Shown piece after piece: positions 42,131-50,976 of a stretch of DNA of 64,000 bases. The translations under genes and the position numbers were made by a program. The notes beneath the pieces are model-generated. The model was not told the origin of the DNA, searched no databases, and saw only the letters and a list, made by a program, of their open reading frames with translations. This DNA is from Pseudomaricurvus sp033283335. GTDB taxonomy: Bacteria > Pseudomonadota > Gammaproteobacteria > Pseudomonadales > Cellvibrionaceae. Numbering within the stretch: the first letter of the stretch is position 1; each line of letters begins with the position of its first letter. The stretch is taken from positions 372,001 to 436,000 of the forward strand of contig JAWMQP010000003.1 of assembly GCA_033283335.1 (NCBI GenBank), written 5' to 3'.

Positions 42131-42463
42131 TTATGCAATGCGTTGGCCGGGATAGCAAACAAGCTTGCCATCACCGTCTTTAAACGACCCGGTTAATAGC
42201 AGTATGGTGATGATGAAGGTGTGCAAGCCATCGACGACGGCAAAGCCAATTGCCCAGAGGATTTCTCCGGCAAAGTAGCAATAGATCGTCAAGGCTAGCA
42301 GTGAAAAATCAAACAGGAACTCGAGATATCGCCGCAGGTATAAGTGATGAATGCCTATGACACCAAAGACCGCGGATAAGCTGACGGCTACCACGTAACT
42401 TTTTGGGGAAACGCAACTATTGGGGGAAACACTCGATGGTGTTGGAAGAACTTCAGTGTTCAT
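42131..42463 (-). CDS. TM2-like small membrane protein
   Basis: A 110-residue diverged TM2-type protein: GVIGIHHLYLRRYLEFL corresponds to the GxxGxHRFYxG motif, followed by two more helices and a C-terminal SFKDGDGKLV resembling the NFKDKSGKMI tail of the neighbour. Serine/proline-rich N-terminus (about 20 residues) instead of a signal peptide. It is upstream of and probably cotranscribed with the other TM2 gene; the two may form a pair. Confidence 0.8.
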   Translation of the reverse strand: MNTEVLPTPSSVSPNSCVSPKSYVVAVSLSAVFGVIGIHHLYLRRYLEFLFDFSLLALTIYCYFAGEILWAIGFAVVDGLHTFIITILLLTGSFKDGDGKLVCYPGQRIA

Positions 42464-42580
42464 GGTCTTAGCGTAAGGCTGATGCCCATATCCTTATGGC
42501 TGTTTTTCTTTTGCGATCGAGTATAAAGCTAATTTATGTGACAGGCAACGCCTCGCATCGAGACGATTTTGAGACCGATA

Positions 42581-43789
42581 TCAAAAGGACATCATGGATA
42601 TAAACAGTTTAATGACCGTTGCGTTGAGGATATCAATAAAGAACGCGCCGACCAGTGGGACGATGATAAACGCTTTGGTAGAGGGGCCGTAGTGGTGAGT
42701 GACAGCGTCCATGTTGGCGATGGCAACCGGTGTGGCTCCCATTCCCAGTCCGGAAAACCCGGAGCAAATCACCGCCGCGTCATAATCACGACCCATCAGC
42801 GGGAAAATCACATAGACACAAAACACCAGGGTCAGCAGTGTTTGTACCACCAGCACCAGCAGTAACACCGGCCCTATGCTCAAGAGCGGCAGCAGATCCA
42901 TGCTCATCAGGCTCATGGCCAGAAAAATCCCCAGGCTGAGGTTGCCGACATTATCAATGGCGCTACGCAGCAAGGGGCGGGAGAGTCCATCCAGCAGGTT
43001 AGTGAGCATGATGCCCACCAGCATGGCGGTCAGGAAGCCGGGCAGCAATACGCCTTCAGCAAACAGGAATTGATTGACCATTTGTCCTAAACCAACACAG
43101 AGGGCCAGCATCAGAAGGGTGCGCTGACCATGAAACAGCTCGTCGTCTTCCCGGGGAACCGCAACGGTTTGACGGTGCAGACTGTCGAGTTGAGGATCAT
43201 CCTGGCTCTGCAAGTTGTGGCGTTTGATTAAAAAGCCGGCCAGGGGGCCACCGATGATACCTCCGGCAATAAGGCCAAAGGTGGCAAACGCAATGCCGAC
43301 GGATTCGGCTTGCAGCAGGCCGGCCTTGCGAGCCTCTTCTCCCCAGGCGATGGCGGTACCGTGGCCACCGGCAAATGAAATGCTGCCGGCCATCAGGCCG
43401 TAGCCCGGGTGGTGGCCGAGTGCTTTAGCGATACCCACCCCGGCAAGATCTTGCAAAATGAGAAACAGGGCTGCCACGGTCACCAGAATGGCAAGCGGTT
43501 TGCCGCCAGCAATCAGGCGCCGCAACCTGGCTTTCAGCCCAATGGTGCTGAAAAAAACCAATAGCAACAAATTGCGCAGGTGCATGTCGAAACCGATGTC
43601 GAAGTTGGAGAGTACTTCAAACAGGGCAACAGACAGGCTGAAGAGGATGCCGCCAGTGACGGCCGGGGGTATGTTATTTCGCTCTAAAAAAGTCACACGG
43701 TGATTGAGGGCTGCACCAAACCACAACACCAGAATGGCGAGACAGAGAAAGTAGACGCCGTCGATGATGACGATAATCTGGTCTTCCAT
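42581..43789 (-). CDS. gltS: Sodium/glutamate symporter
   Basis: A 402-residue inner-membrane transporter that takes up glutamate with Na+. GltS motifs: SFAGGHGTAIAWGEEA, GGIIGGPLAGFLIKRH and, in the second half, GFSGLGMGATPVAIANMD. Ten or so helices in two inverted repeats. GAGGGCCT precedes ATG. No terminator is obvious; the TM2 genes follow 118 bases later on the same strand. Fits with the exported glutaminase nearby. Confidence 0.95.
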   Translation of the reverse strand: MEDQIIVIIDGVYFLCLAILVLWFGAALNHRVTFLERNNIPPAVTGGILFSLSVALFEVLSNFDIGFDMHLRNLLLLVFFSTIGLKARLRRLIAGGKPLAILVTVAALFLILQDLAGVGIAKALGHHPGYGLMAGSISFAGGHGTAIAWGEEARKAGLLQAESVGIAFATFGLIAGGIIGGPLAGFLIKRHNLQSQDDPQLDSLHRQTVAVPREDDELFHGQRTLLMLALCVGLGQMVNQFLFAEGVLLPGFLTAMLVGIMLTNLLDGLSRPLLRSAIDNVGNLSLGIFLAMSLMSMDLLPLLSIGPVLLLVLVVQTLLTLVFCVYVIFPLMGRDYDAAVICSGFSGLGMGATPVAIANMDAVTHHYGPSTKAFIIVPLVGAFFIDILNATVIKLFISMMSF

Positions 43790-43864
43790 AGGCCCTCAAG
43801 GTTTACTGCGGAACACGGTTGTATTCTCAAGAATAGAGGGTTTGCGACCTTTGTCGAAGTAAGT

Positions 43865-44962
43865 TTATGACGGGCTTGTGGAGAGCTGCTGTAGTGCCCG
43901 TTCTGTCATTGCTTGGCTGAAACGATTGAGTTTTTGATGGGTGGGAGACCAGCCCAGCAGAAACCGTTGAAAATCCGCCCAGGCCAGGGCAATGCAGCTG
44001 CGCCATTCCTGTTCCAGGGCCTCAGGGCAGAGCTGAGTGTACTGCGGCGAACTGGACAGGGTTTGTTTGAGGTTGAGGAAATAGTCATCCATGAGTTCAT
44101 CATGATAGGTCTCGCAGTCGGTGTCTGAGAGGCAGCTGCCGAGAAAATACACAACGTCTTTTATGCCACAGCCAGCGCCTACATATTGAAAGTCGACGGC
44201 AGCGGCCTGCTGTCGCTCTGGGTCAAAACAAAAATTGGCGACCTTGGCGTCGCCGTGCACCAGAGTCTGGTGACGACATTGGTTCAGTCGCTGATCAATA
44301 CGGTGGGCCTGTTGTTTCAGGCGAGAGTCTGGCATTGCCTGCCATTCGTCCGGGCGGGTGGCAAGGTGCCAGTAAGTGCCAATGGGCCAGAGTTCCCCGG
44401 TCCAGTCCGACGTCGGGGCTTGCTGTGAGGACGTTGACGATTGTCGCAAAAAAGTGCCGTGAAAGTTGGCGAGCCAGCGCAGGCAGATTTTTGCCTGTTG
44501 TGGCGTCAGGGTTGTAGCGCGTTGACTAAAGCCCGCTGCGTCCAGGTCCTCCAGTACGATATGGCGGTGTTCATGCTCCGTGAGCACGCCGTAACAGAAT
44601 GCCACCTTGCAGGTGTCTGGGCATAGTGAGGCCCAATGTTGATACCAGTGGGTTTCGACGGCGTAGGAATGAAGCTTACGCCGGTGAGAAAGCTGGGTAT
44701 TCCAGCCGCGGGGATGCAGTTCGTCACCAGAAGGGGTAATGCTTTTGACAATTACACTCGCCGGTTGCGCTGGCGAATGTACGCTGCTGGGATAAGTGAG
44801 TTGATAGCGGGTAATGCTGCCGTAACCGCTCCACAGTTGCTGCAGGACCTCGACCGGCTCAGCGAGGGATGCGCCCAGCAGATCACAGAGGCACTGATTC
44901 AAAACAACTGACGCCCCGTTTGGGGCGTCAGTTTGAGCCGGAGGCGTGGTGCGATCAGACAT
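43865..44962 (-). CDS. Aminoglycoside phosphotransferase/choline-kinase-fold protein
   Basis: About 365 residues with the APH/ecdysteroid-kinase-like fold: N-lobe Lys in SVIVKSITPSG, Brenner motif LVHGDAKVANFCF (HxD...N) and metal motif AVDFQYVG (DFQ). Such proteins phosphorylate small alcohols; this branch often sits beside acyl-CoA metabolism genes. ATG at 44962 overlaps the end of the acyl-CoA synthetase gene by 8 bases with GGAG just before it. However a terminator-like hairpin (44906-44933) lies inside codons 10-19, so TTG near 44902 is an alternative start. Substrate unknown. Confidence 0.78.
   Translation of the reverse strand: MSDRTTPPAQTDAPNGASVVLNQCLCDLLGASLAEPVEVLQQLWSGYGSITRYQLTYPSSVHSPAQPASVIVKSITPSGDELHPRGWNTQLSHRRKLHSYAVETHWYQHWASLCPDTCKVAFCYGVLTEHEHRHIVLEDLDAAGFSQRATTLTPQQAKICLRWLANFHGTFLRQSSTSSQQAPTSDWTGELWPIGTYWHLATRPDEWQAMPDSRLKQQAHRIDQRLNQCRHQTLVHGDAKVANFCFDPERQQAAAVDFQYVGAGCGIKDVVYFLGSCLSDTDCETYHDELMDDYFLNLKQTLSSSPQYTQLCPEALEQEWRSCIALAWADFQRFLLGWSPTHQKLNRFSQAMTERALQQLSTSPS
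44906..44933 (-). terminator. Terminator-like hairpin at the acyl-CoA synthetase / kinase junction
   Basis: AACTGACGCCCC (44906-44917), GTTT loop, GGGGCGTCAGTT (44922-44933): a perfect 12-pair stem. On the minus strand it lies 22 bases after the acyl-CoA synthetase stop and is followed by GTTTTG, a T-rich tail. It overlaps the first 20 codons of the kinase gene, so it may act as an attenuator or partial terminator. Confidence 0.6.
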
Positions 44963-46583
44963 CGCTCCACTTGAAGTCCTGGAATTGATCACGCAGGTCT
45001 TTTTTGCTGATTTTGCCGGTTGCGGTGTGAGGCAGGGAGTCGACAAACACACAGTCCGCCGGGATCCACCACTTGGCCACTTTCTCGTCAAACCAGGCCA
45101 GCATCTCTTCGCTGGTGAGGCTTTCGCCTTCCTGCAGGACCGCCAGCAGCAGTGGTCGCTCGGTCCATTTGGGGTGGGCTACGCCAATAACCGCTGCTTC
45201 AGCCACCTTCGGATGGTTGACGGCGCAGTTTTCCAAATCGATGGAGGAGATCCACTCACCGCCGGACTTGATCACGTCTTTGGTGCGGTCGGTGATTTGC
45301 ATCATGCCGTCGTCGCTCATGCAGGCCACATCGCCTGTGCCAAACCAGCCATTATCATCAACGGCCTTGGCGTCCTGGCCATAATAGGCATTGGTGATCC
45401 AGGGGCCGCGGACTTTCACTTCACCGGTGGTTTTTCCATCCCAGGGCAGTTCGTTGCCCTCTTCATCCTGGATGCTCAGCTCGACACCAAAGATGGGACG
45501 ACCCTGCTTGAGGCGATTTTTCATGTATTCGTCTTTGGGCAGGTCCCGTTCTTCCAAGCGCGGCTGGTTGCAGGTGCCCAGTGGGCTCATCTCGGTCATG
45601 CCCCAGGCGGTTTGGACTTCAACGTCGTACTTGTCGGCAAACTCTTCAATAATAATCTGCGGGCAGGCAGCACCACCGACGGTCAGGCGCTCGAGGGAGG
45701 GGACTTGGGTGCCTGACTTGTTCAGGTATTGCAGCAGTGCCAACCAGACGGTGGGTACACCGGCAGACGCGGTCACGCCGTGGGTGTTGATCAGGTTGCA
45801 GAGGGTTTCACCATCGCCCATTTTGGGTCCAGGCATTACCATTTTGGCACCAACCATGGGCGCTGAGTAAACCAGTCCCCAACCATTGACGTGGAACATG
45901 GGCACAATGGGCATGACCACTTCACGGGAAGACAATTTGAAACAATCCGGCAAGGCGCTGGCATAGACATGCAGGATGGTGGAGCGATGGTTGTAGACCA
46001 CACCTTTGGGGTTGCCGGTGGTGCCGGAGGTGTAGCACATGGCCGAAGCCCGAGTTTCTTCCAGTTCAGGCCATTCAAAGGTGTCCGGCTGATCGGCAAT
46101 CAGGGTTTCGTAGCAATGGGCATTGCGCAGGCTGGTTTCCGGCATGTGGGCTTCATCGGTGAGCACCACGTAACCGGCTACATTGGGCATTTTATCCTGC
46201 AGCGGCTCCAGCAGGGGGACAAAGGCTACATCCAGGAAAATCCAACGGTCATCGGCATGGTTGACGATGTATTCCAGTTGCTCTGGGAACAGGCGAGGAT
46301 TAATGGTGTGGCAAATCATGCCAGAGCAGGAAACGGCGTAGTAGAGCTCCAGGTGACGGTAATCGTTCCAGGCCAGGGTGGCGATGCGGTCATTTTCTTT
46401 GGCGCCCAGTTGTTGCAGGGCGTTGGCCAGCTTGCGTACCCGCTTGAAGGCATCGCGGTAGGTGTAGCTGTGATTGGGGTTGTCCGCGGTGACTGATACG
46501 ATTTCGGCGCCGCCGTGCACTTTCTCTGCGAATTGCATCAGCGATGTAATCGTCAGAGGGGTATCCATCATGGTACTCAACAT
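44955..46583 (-). CDS. Fatty-acid/short-chain acyl-CoA synthetase (AlkK/DmdB-like)
   Basis: A 542-residue AMP-forming acyl-CoA ligase. The ATP motif is CYTSGTTGNPKGV; further motifs are WGMTEMSPLG, GWFGTGDVA and the catalytic Lys in HTATGKISKKDLRDQ. It resembles medium-chain ligases such as AlkK and the methylmercaptopropionate ligase DmdB, which have the N-terminal LTITSLMQFAEKVHG type. Activates a carboxylic acid for beta-oxidation. Start ATG 46583 with GGAGAGCGAG upstream. An AAAC-N4-GTTT operator-like dyad lies 200 bases upstream. Confidence 0.9.
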   Translation of the reverse strand: MLSTMMDTPLTITSLMQFAEKVHGGAEIVSVTADNPNHSYTYRDAFKRVRKLANALQQLGAKENDRIATLAWNDYRHLELYYAVSCSGMICHTINPRLFPEQLEYIVNHADDRWIFLDVAFVPLLEPLQDKMPNVAGYVVLTDEAHMPETSLRNAHCYETLIADQPDTFEWPELEETRASAMCYTSGTTGNPKGVVYNHRSTILHVYASALPDCFKLSSREVVMPIVPMFHVNGWGLVYSAPMVGAKMVMPGPKMGDGETLCNLINTHGVTASAGVPTVWLALLQYLNKSGTQVPSLERLTVGGAACPQIIIEEFADKYDVEVQTAWGMTEMSPLGTCNQPRLEERDLPKDEYMKNRLKQGRPIFGVELSIQDEEGNELPWDGKTTGEVKVRGPWITNAYYGQDAKAVDDNGWFGTGDVACMSDDGMMQITDRTKDVIKSGGEWISSIDLENCAVNHPKVAEAAVIGVAHPKWTERPLLLAVLQEGESLTSEEMLAWFDEKVAKWWIPADCVFVDSLPHTATGKISKKDLRDQFQDFKWSDV

Positions 46584-46887
46584 ATTCTCGCTCTCCGATG
46601 GTCAATGAATTGTCAAGCCAACTGTCGAAGACTCGCCAGATCCATCAAACACTCCAGTTTTTAATAAGTTGGTTTATTACTCTTTCATAGCTCTCTGTTG
46701 CTATAGATCTCTATAGCTGCCGCAGGCATTTCCACGTTCCGCCTGAGGCATTTCGGCTGTTAAAGCCGCCGATTATATTTAAACAGGCGTTTAAAGCATA
46801 GGTTTAGGCACAGTAAATTGCTGACCAGTATGGGTTAATTAGTCATGCCAGTTTCGTGCCGTTAGAGCATTATGAGGGTTGATGTGG
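46584..46887 (-). promoter_or_regulatory. Leader of the acyl-CoA synthetase with PsrA-like dyad
   Basis: 304 bases without a gene. TTTAAAC (46779-46785), AGGC, GTTTAAA (46790-46796) is a perfect 7-4-7 inverted repeat; its core AAAC-N4-GTTT is the type bound by PsrA/FadR-like TetR regulators of beta-oxidation in Pseudomonas. A second, weaker TTTAAAGC-AT-GGTTTA element follows. AT-rich direct repeats of CTATAGATCTCTATAG lie near 46700. Confidence 0.5.
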
Positions 46888-48366
46888 CTATTGAACGATT
46901 TTAATCCACTCGCCAGGAACCGGTTCCCCGCGAGGGTAATACCCATTGAGTAATCTCAGTTGATCTTCCGCGTGTTTGCCCAGCTCCACATGCTGCGCGA
47001 GTTTGGCAAAGGTGGTGCGGTCGTTGGCTTTAACATAGTGCAAGGTCTTGTTGTTGCCTGACAGCTTGCGGGGTGTCCTGGAAGGGCGGAAAGAGCGGAT
47101 GCTGGCGACAAACTGTTCATCAACACTGCCCTGTTCGGCAGTTTCTTTGGTCGCCTGGTTGATTTCTCCCTTGATGATGTAGACCCGCCGGCCCTGGTAA
47201 ATCACCGCCAGGCGGGTTGGGTAGCTGTCTTTTCCGCTGGCCGGTTGCAGGCCTGTGTGACCGATCAGCCCGGAATGGGCAAAAGGTTCAGATTGCTGGA
47301 GTACGGGAATGGACAGGGTGTCGCGAATATAGACATCCGGGGCTACAGGTTCACGCAGCAGGTCGATTTGAATGGACATCTGGGCATGATTGTCTGGCGC
47401 CTTGGACAGGATTTGCTGACGCAGACTTTCTGTATTCCAGCCCTGGGGAAAATCGATACTGAACCCCAGTTTGCTATGGCTGTAGGTATTGTTCTCAGCG
47501 GCCTTGAGGGTCTTGGGGTTGTAGTTGATGCCAAACAGCAGGCCTTCGGTCTGATCCCGGTACTCGGCGTGCTTATCGGCGCCGGGCTGGCCTTCGGACA
47601 GCTTACCGGCTTTGCCCACCACTTCCTGCAGGCGCTGGTCGTTGCGGGGGTGGGTGGCAAACACGCCGTGGTAGGTGGTCATTTTCTTACCGGATTCGCG
47701 TGCCATGCGGCGGGCAAAGCGTTCCTGGTCCTTGAGCACGCCGATCACTTCGATCATGGCCTTGGGGTTATAGCCCGCCTTGTGCAGGTACTCGGCTCCC
47801 AGGCTGTCGGCTTCCAGCTCCATGTCCCGGCCATACCCCATGACCGCCGCAGTGCCCCATAAATCCGTCACATCGCCAATGGCGGTGCTGCCGGTGGTCA
47901 GCACCGATAACACCGTCACCACACTGGAACCCTTGCGGGCTGCATCCTGCTTAACCGAATGACGGGCGGTAACATGGCCAATCTCATGAGCCAGCACGGC
48001 GGCCAGTTGAGCTTCGGAGTGCAAATAGGTCAGCAGGCCGCGATTGATGTAGATATATCCGCCCGGAAGGGCAAAGGCGTTGATGTCAGGGCTGTCGATG
48101 ATGGTAAAGGAGTAGGTTAATTCGGGCCGGTGGCTGACCTTGACGATAGTTTGGCCGACCTGATTGATGTAGGCCTGCAGGGCTTCATCCATGTACACGG
48201 GCGTGGACTCAATGATTTTGGTGTGGAGTTCCTTGCCCAGTTCCACTTCGCTGTCTTCGCTCATAAACACCAGGTCAGGGGTGCCGCTGGCAGGGTTAAT
48301 GGCGCAACCGGTCATGCCCACAAGAGTGGCACTGACCAATATGACCAGAATTGAACGAGTGAACAT
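46888..48366 (-). CDS. M48-family lipoprotein metalloprotease (BepA-like)
   Basis: A 492-residue lipoprotein: signal peptide with lipobox LVGMTGC (Cys21), then an M48 peptidase domain with LAHEIGHVTARH (HExxH), a downstream ligand Glu in DMELEADSLGAEYL, and a long C-terminal region ending in LysM-like or hydrophilic repeat (LRLLNGYYPRGEPVPGEWIKIV). ATG at 48366 has AAGGAG upstream. BepA-type proteases clear stalled outer-membrane proteins such as LptD. It is the last gene of the minus-strand envelope cluster, 34 bases after the preceding gene. Confidence 0.9.
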   Translation of the reverse strand: MFTRSILVILVSATLVGMTGCAINPASGTPDLVFMSEDSEVELGKELHTKIIESTPVYMDEALQAYINQVGQTIVKVSHRPELTYSFTIIDSPDINAFALPGGYIYINRGLLTYLHSEAQLAAVLAHEIGHVTARHSVKQDAARKGSSVVTVLSVLTTGSTAIGDVTDLWGTAAVMGYGRDMELEADSLGAEYLHKAGYNPKAMIEVIGVLKDQERFARRMARESGKKMTTYHGVFATHPRNDQRLQEVVGKAGKLSEGQPGADKHAEYRDQTEGLLFGINYNPKTLKAAENNTYSHSKLGFSIDFPQGWNTESLRQQILSKAPDNHAQMSIQIDLLREPVAPDVYIRDTLSIPVLQQSEPFAHSGLIGHTGLQPASGKDSYPTRLAVIYQGRRVYIIKGEINQATKETAEQGSVDEQFVASIRSFRPSRTPRKLSGNNKTLHYVKANDRTTFAKLAQHVELGKHAEDQLRLLNGYYPRGEPVPGEWIKIVQ

Positions 48367-48400
48367 GGGGGCTCCTTGCGTAATAGTGACTGGATGGCGC

Positions 48401-49114
48401 TTACAGGGCGCCACCCTCATTGTTGGGGTTCAGGAAATTGCGCAGCTGCAACCCCATGGCCTTACAAGCGTTTTTTTGCACCTGGGCGATCAGCGGAATG
48501 GGCACCACCACCGCGGGCATGTAAGACGTGCCGGATGCGTCAGCGCTGATCTGCCCAAGGTTTTCGAGGTTCTGGTAGTCCCACACCACAGCCTCGTAAT
48601 CGGATTCTTTATCCCAGGTGCCAAAGCCAAAGCAACCGGCCCCACCGGCGCCGATGGAACAACCGATAGAACCACTGCTGCTGGTGGTTTCCGTATTGCC
48701 GTCGACCCAGATGATGTATCGGATGTTGAATTTCTGGATGGCTTGGGCGACCTCGTCTCGGGCCAGCAGCCGGTTCATGTCCTTGACGCGCAACGGGGCC
48801 GTGCGGGGTTCAAACCAGGGGTAGAGGGCATCGATAAACTGCCGTTCAGGAATAACCTTAATGACCTCGTTTTCATCATCAAGAATATCGCCAATGCAGT
48901 CGATCAAATCGGGTTCGGTTTCATAATCATTGGCGTGGCGACGACCCAGTACCACCACATGCTCACCTTCATTGATGTGGATGTTCTGTTTGGCCTGATA
49001 TTCATCGATCGTCACGGTGGTGCAGGCAGTGAACAGTGTCTGCAGCAGAGCCGCCAGCGCTGTGAGCCTGGCAAGTTTGAGCAAAGGGTATGCTGATTGA
49101 GTCTGGGTCATCAT
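48401..49114 (-). CDS. Lipoprotein of unknown function (cluster gene)
   Basis: About 237 residues with an N-terminal signal and lipobox LFTAC (Cys31 from ATG 49114). The mature part has a globular alpha/beta look (HINEGEHVVVLGRRHAND, VIPERQFIDALYPWFEP), a Ser/Gly/Cys-rich stretch near 140-155 (SSSGSIGCSIGAGGAGCFG) and C-terminal PIPLIAQVQKNACKAMG. No domain recognised. Three starts overlap here: TTG 49117, ATG 49114 and ATG 49111, with GGAGG upstream. It overlaps the stop of the upstream lipoprotein, so the two are translationally coupled. Confidence 0.75.
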   Translation of the reverse strand: MMTQTQSAYPLLKLARLTALAALLQTLFTACTTVTIDEYQAKQNIHINEGEHVVVLGRRHANDYETEPDLIDCIGDILDDENEVIKVIPERQFIDALYPWFEPRTAPLRVKDMNRLLARDEVAQAIQKFNIRYIIWVDGNTETTSSSGSIGCSIGAGGAGCFGFGTWDKESDYEAVVWDYQNLENLGQISADASGTSYMPAVVVPIPLIAQVQKNACKAMGLQLRNFLNPNNEGGAL

Positions 49115-49887
49115 CAATCCTCCAGTATGGCCACTTGCCGGTTTGGGGGAGAAGGCAGGCTGCTGCTCTGGTCGTTCTCCTTGTGTTGCTGCTGCCTGGC
49201 GGGGGAGGCGGTTTCAGGTGCGGCCTGCAGGCCGGTCGGAGGGTGTTGTTCCAGCCAGGATTTGATTTCCGGAACGCGCTTGGTACTGAGTGAGATATTG
49301 GCACCCAGGTCGCGCAGGGCGATAACCACTGCCGCGTTCATCGCCTCTTCGTTGGATTGCATAAACGCGGTTGGGGTCTTGCCATAGGCCGTGACAATGT
49401 AGTCTGCAATCAGCACCCCCTGGTGGTCGTACACACTGAGGTTGTATTTCATCCAGACTTCAAAAATTTTAAAGCGGGTTTCACGAGGCACTGAATATTG
49501 AAATTCTTGAAGTTTGGGGTAGAGCACCAGATCGGTCGTGGCGGGTGACGCCGGTGTGGGCAGCGATTGCAGTTCCTGCACCTGGGAAAAGAGTTCGGGC
49601 AAGACCTGGTTAAACAGGGCAACCTGGGCCGGTCCACTGTCGATTATCCATTTGCTGCGGTCTTCATTTTCCTCGGAGTAGACGTAATTGCGAAACTCCT
49701 GGTCATAAATAACCCCGAGAGTCTGGGGCAAGCTGGTGATCAGTGGTGCGGGGAATTCGCCTTTGACCTTGAGGCTGTTGGTGCAACCGCAAACGATGAC
49801 TGTCATAGCGATAAGAGTCATTTTAGCCATTGTGGCCATTCTGGGGGCTGGTCGCATGGTGGTGGCCTCGTGTGGGGTTGCTGTCAT
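49114..49887 (-). CDS. Lipoprotein of unknown function (cluster gene)
   Basis: A 257-residue predicted lipoprotein. Signal with lipobox IVCGC (Cys35 from ATG 49887; a shorter ATG at about 49830 gives Cys16). The mature domain (about 40-205) alternates beta and helix (LPQTLGVIYDQEFRNY, TDLVLYPKLQEFQYS, FKIFEVWMKYNLSVYDHQG, ALRDLGANISLSTKRVP) and looks like a periplasmic adaptor domain. The C-terminal 45 residues are Pro/Gln/Ser-rich and disordered. Overlaps the next gene. I do not recognise the family. Confidence 0.75.
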   Translation of the reverse strand: MTATPHEATTMRPAPRMATMAKMTLIAMTVIVCGCTNSLKVKGEFPAPLITSLPQTLGVIYDQEFRNYVYSEENEDRSKWIIDSGPAQVALFNQVLPELFSQVQELQSLPTPASPATTDLVLYPKLQEFQYSVPRETRFKIFEVWMKYNLSVYDHQGVLIADYIVTAYGKTPTAFMQSNEEAMNAAVVIALRDLGANISLSTKRVPEIKSWLEQHPPTGLQAAPETASPARQQQHKENDQSSSLPSPPNRQVAILED

Positions 49888-49971
49888 TATCCCAATATTG
49901 TCATCAGTTTAGCTGAATCCTTACTGTCACAGCGGCTTGCAGATTGGATTGCGCATCGACTGGTTCCTGGG

Positions 49972-50976
49972 TCAGGGTCGAAAATCGTTCAGGCCGACAA
50001 ATGTCCCGCCGTTGCGGTAGGTCAGTTCCCGCATCAGGGCGGCAAAGCGAATACCGGTAGTTTGCAGATGCGGCGGCCGGGAGAACTGCACCGGAAAGCC
50101 GACGGCGTGAATGCGGACCATACGCTCACCGGGTTTGCGCTCCTGATTGAGGCGATCAACCGTCATGACAACGGTCTGTATGGAGCGGCCGGTAAATTCA
50201 TCGCCGAGTACATACAGACTGATCTTTTTCTTCGGGTCGTAAAAGGTCCGCACCGCTTTCTGGATGCCTTCCACCGGGCTGCTGTTACTGAACGGGTTCC
50301 AGCGCCGCAGACGATTGATGATGATTTCCCGCCGACCGGGCGTATCGGGTATCCACTCGCCACGATAGTTGTTGAACATATAATCCCCCATGTCGTTCAT
50401 GATCTGGATGCCTTTGACCTGGGGGTAGATTTCCAGCGTAGCGATCAATTCATCCATCATACGCTCCCAGCTGTAATTGAACATACTGCCGGAGGTGTCG
50501 ATGATAAAAATGATGTATTCACTGTCAACTGGGATGCCGCCAATGATACTGTTCTGGCGCTGGTGTTGACGTCCCAGCAGACGCTCCATTTCTTCGGTCA
50601 GGGTTTGCATGGCGAGGTAGAGATCGCCGCGTTTGCTGCCTTCGGCGGAGGAGGCCGAAGACAGGCGGGCGTAATCGCCTTGAATCTGCTTTAGTTTGCT
50701 TTTTAGGATAGCAATGCGCTTTTGCTTGTCCGACAGTTGTTCGTGCTTGGCATCCAGGTCGCGGTTCAGCACCACGGTTTCACCGCGAAGGGTAAACAGC
50801 TGTTCCTGCATGTCTTTGATCTGGCCTTCGGTGTTGATCGTGGACTGTTCCACCACCAGGGGTTCCACCGTTTTGGTGATCAACAGCAGCAGGACAATGG
50901 CGCCGAAGCCACAGCACACCACGTCCAGAAAGGACATGTTAAAGCCTTCTTGATCCCGACGTTTTCTCATGGCCAA
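49972..50976 (-). CDS. Membrane-anchored vWA-domain protein (cluster gene A)
   Basis: A 334-residue protein. One N-terminal helix, about 13-34 (MSFLDVVCCGFGAIVLLLLI), with Asp18 where MotB/ExbD carry the ion-binding Asp; a coiled coil (about 45-105, LRGETVVLNRDLDAKHEQL); and a vWA domain (about 150-325) with MIDAS residues DTSGSM (Asp160, Ser162, Ser164), a Ser in NSSPVEGI and LGDE. The vWA domain should be periplasmic and bind a metal and a partner. Its start overlaps the other vWA gene by 10 bases. No signal peptidase site. Confidence 0.88.
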   Translation of the reverse strand: MAMRKRRDQEGFNMSFLDVVCCGFGAIVLLLLITKTVEPLVVEQSTINTEGQIKDMQEQLFTLRGETVVLNRDLDAKHEQLSDKQKRIAILKSKLKQIQGDYARLSSASSAEGSKRGDLYLAMQTLTEEMERLLGRQHQRQNSIIGGIPVDSEYIIFIIDTSGSMFNYSWERMMDELIATLEIYPQVKGIQIMNDMGDYMFNNYRGEWIPDTPGRREIIINRLRRWNPFSNSSPVEGIQKAVRTFYDPKKKISLYVLGDEFTGRSIQTVVMTVDRLNQERKPGERMVRIHAVGFPVQFSRPPHLQTTGIRFAALMRELTYRNGGTFVGLNDFRP

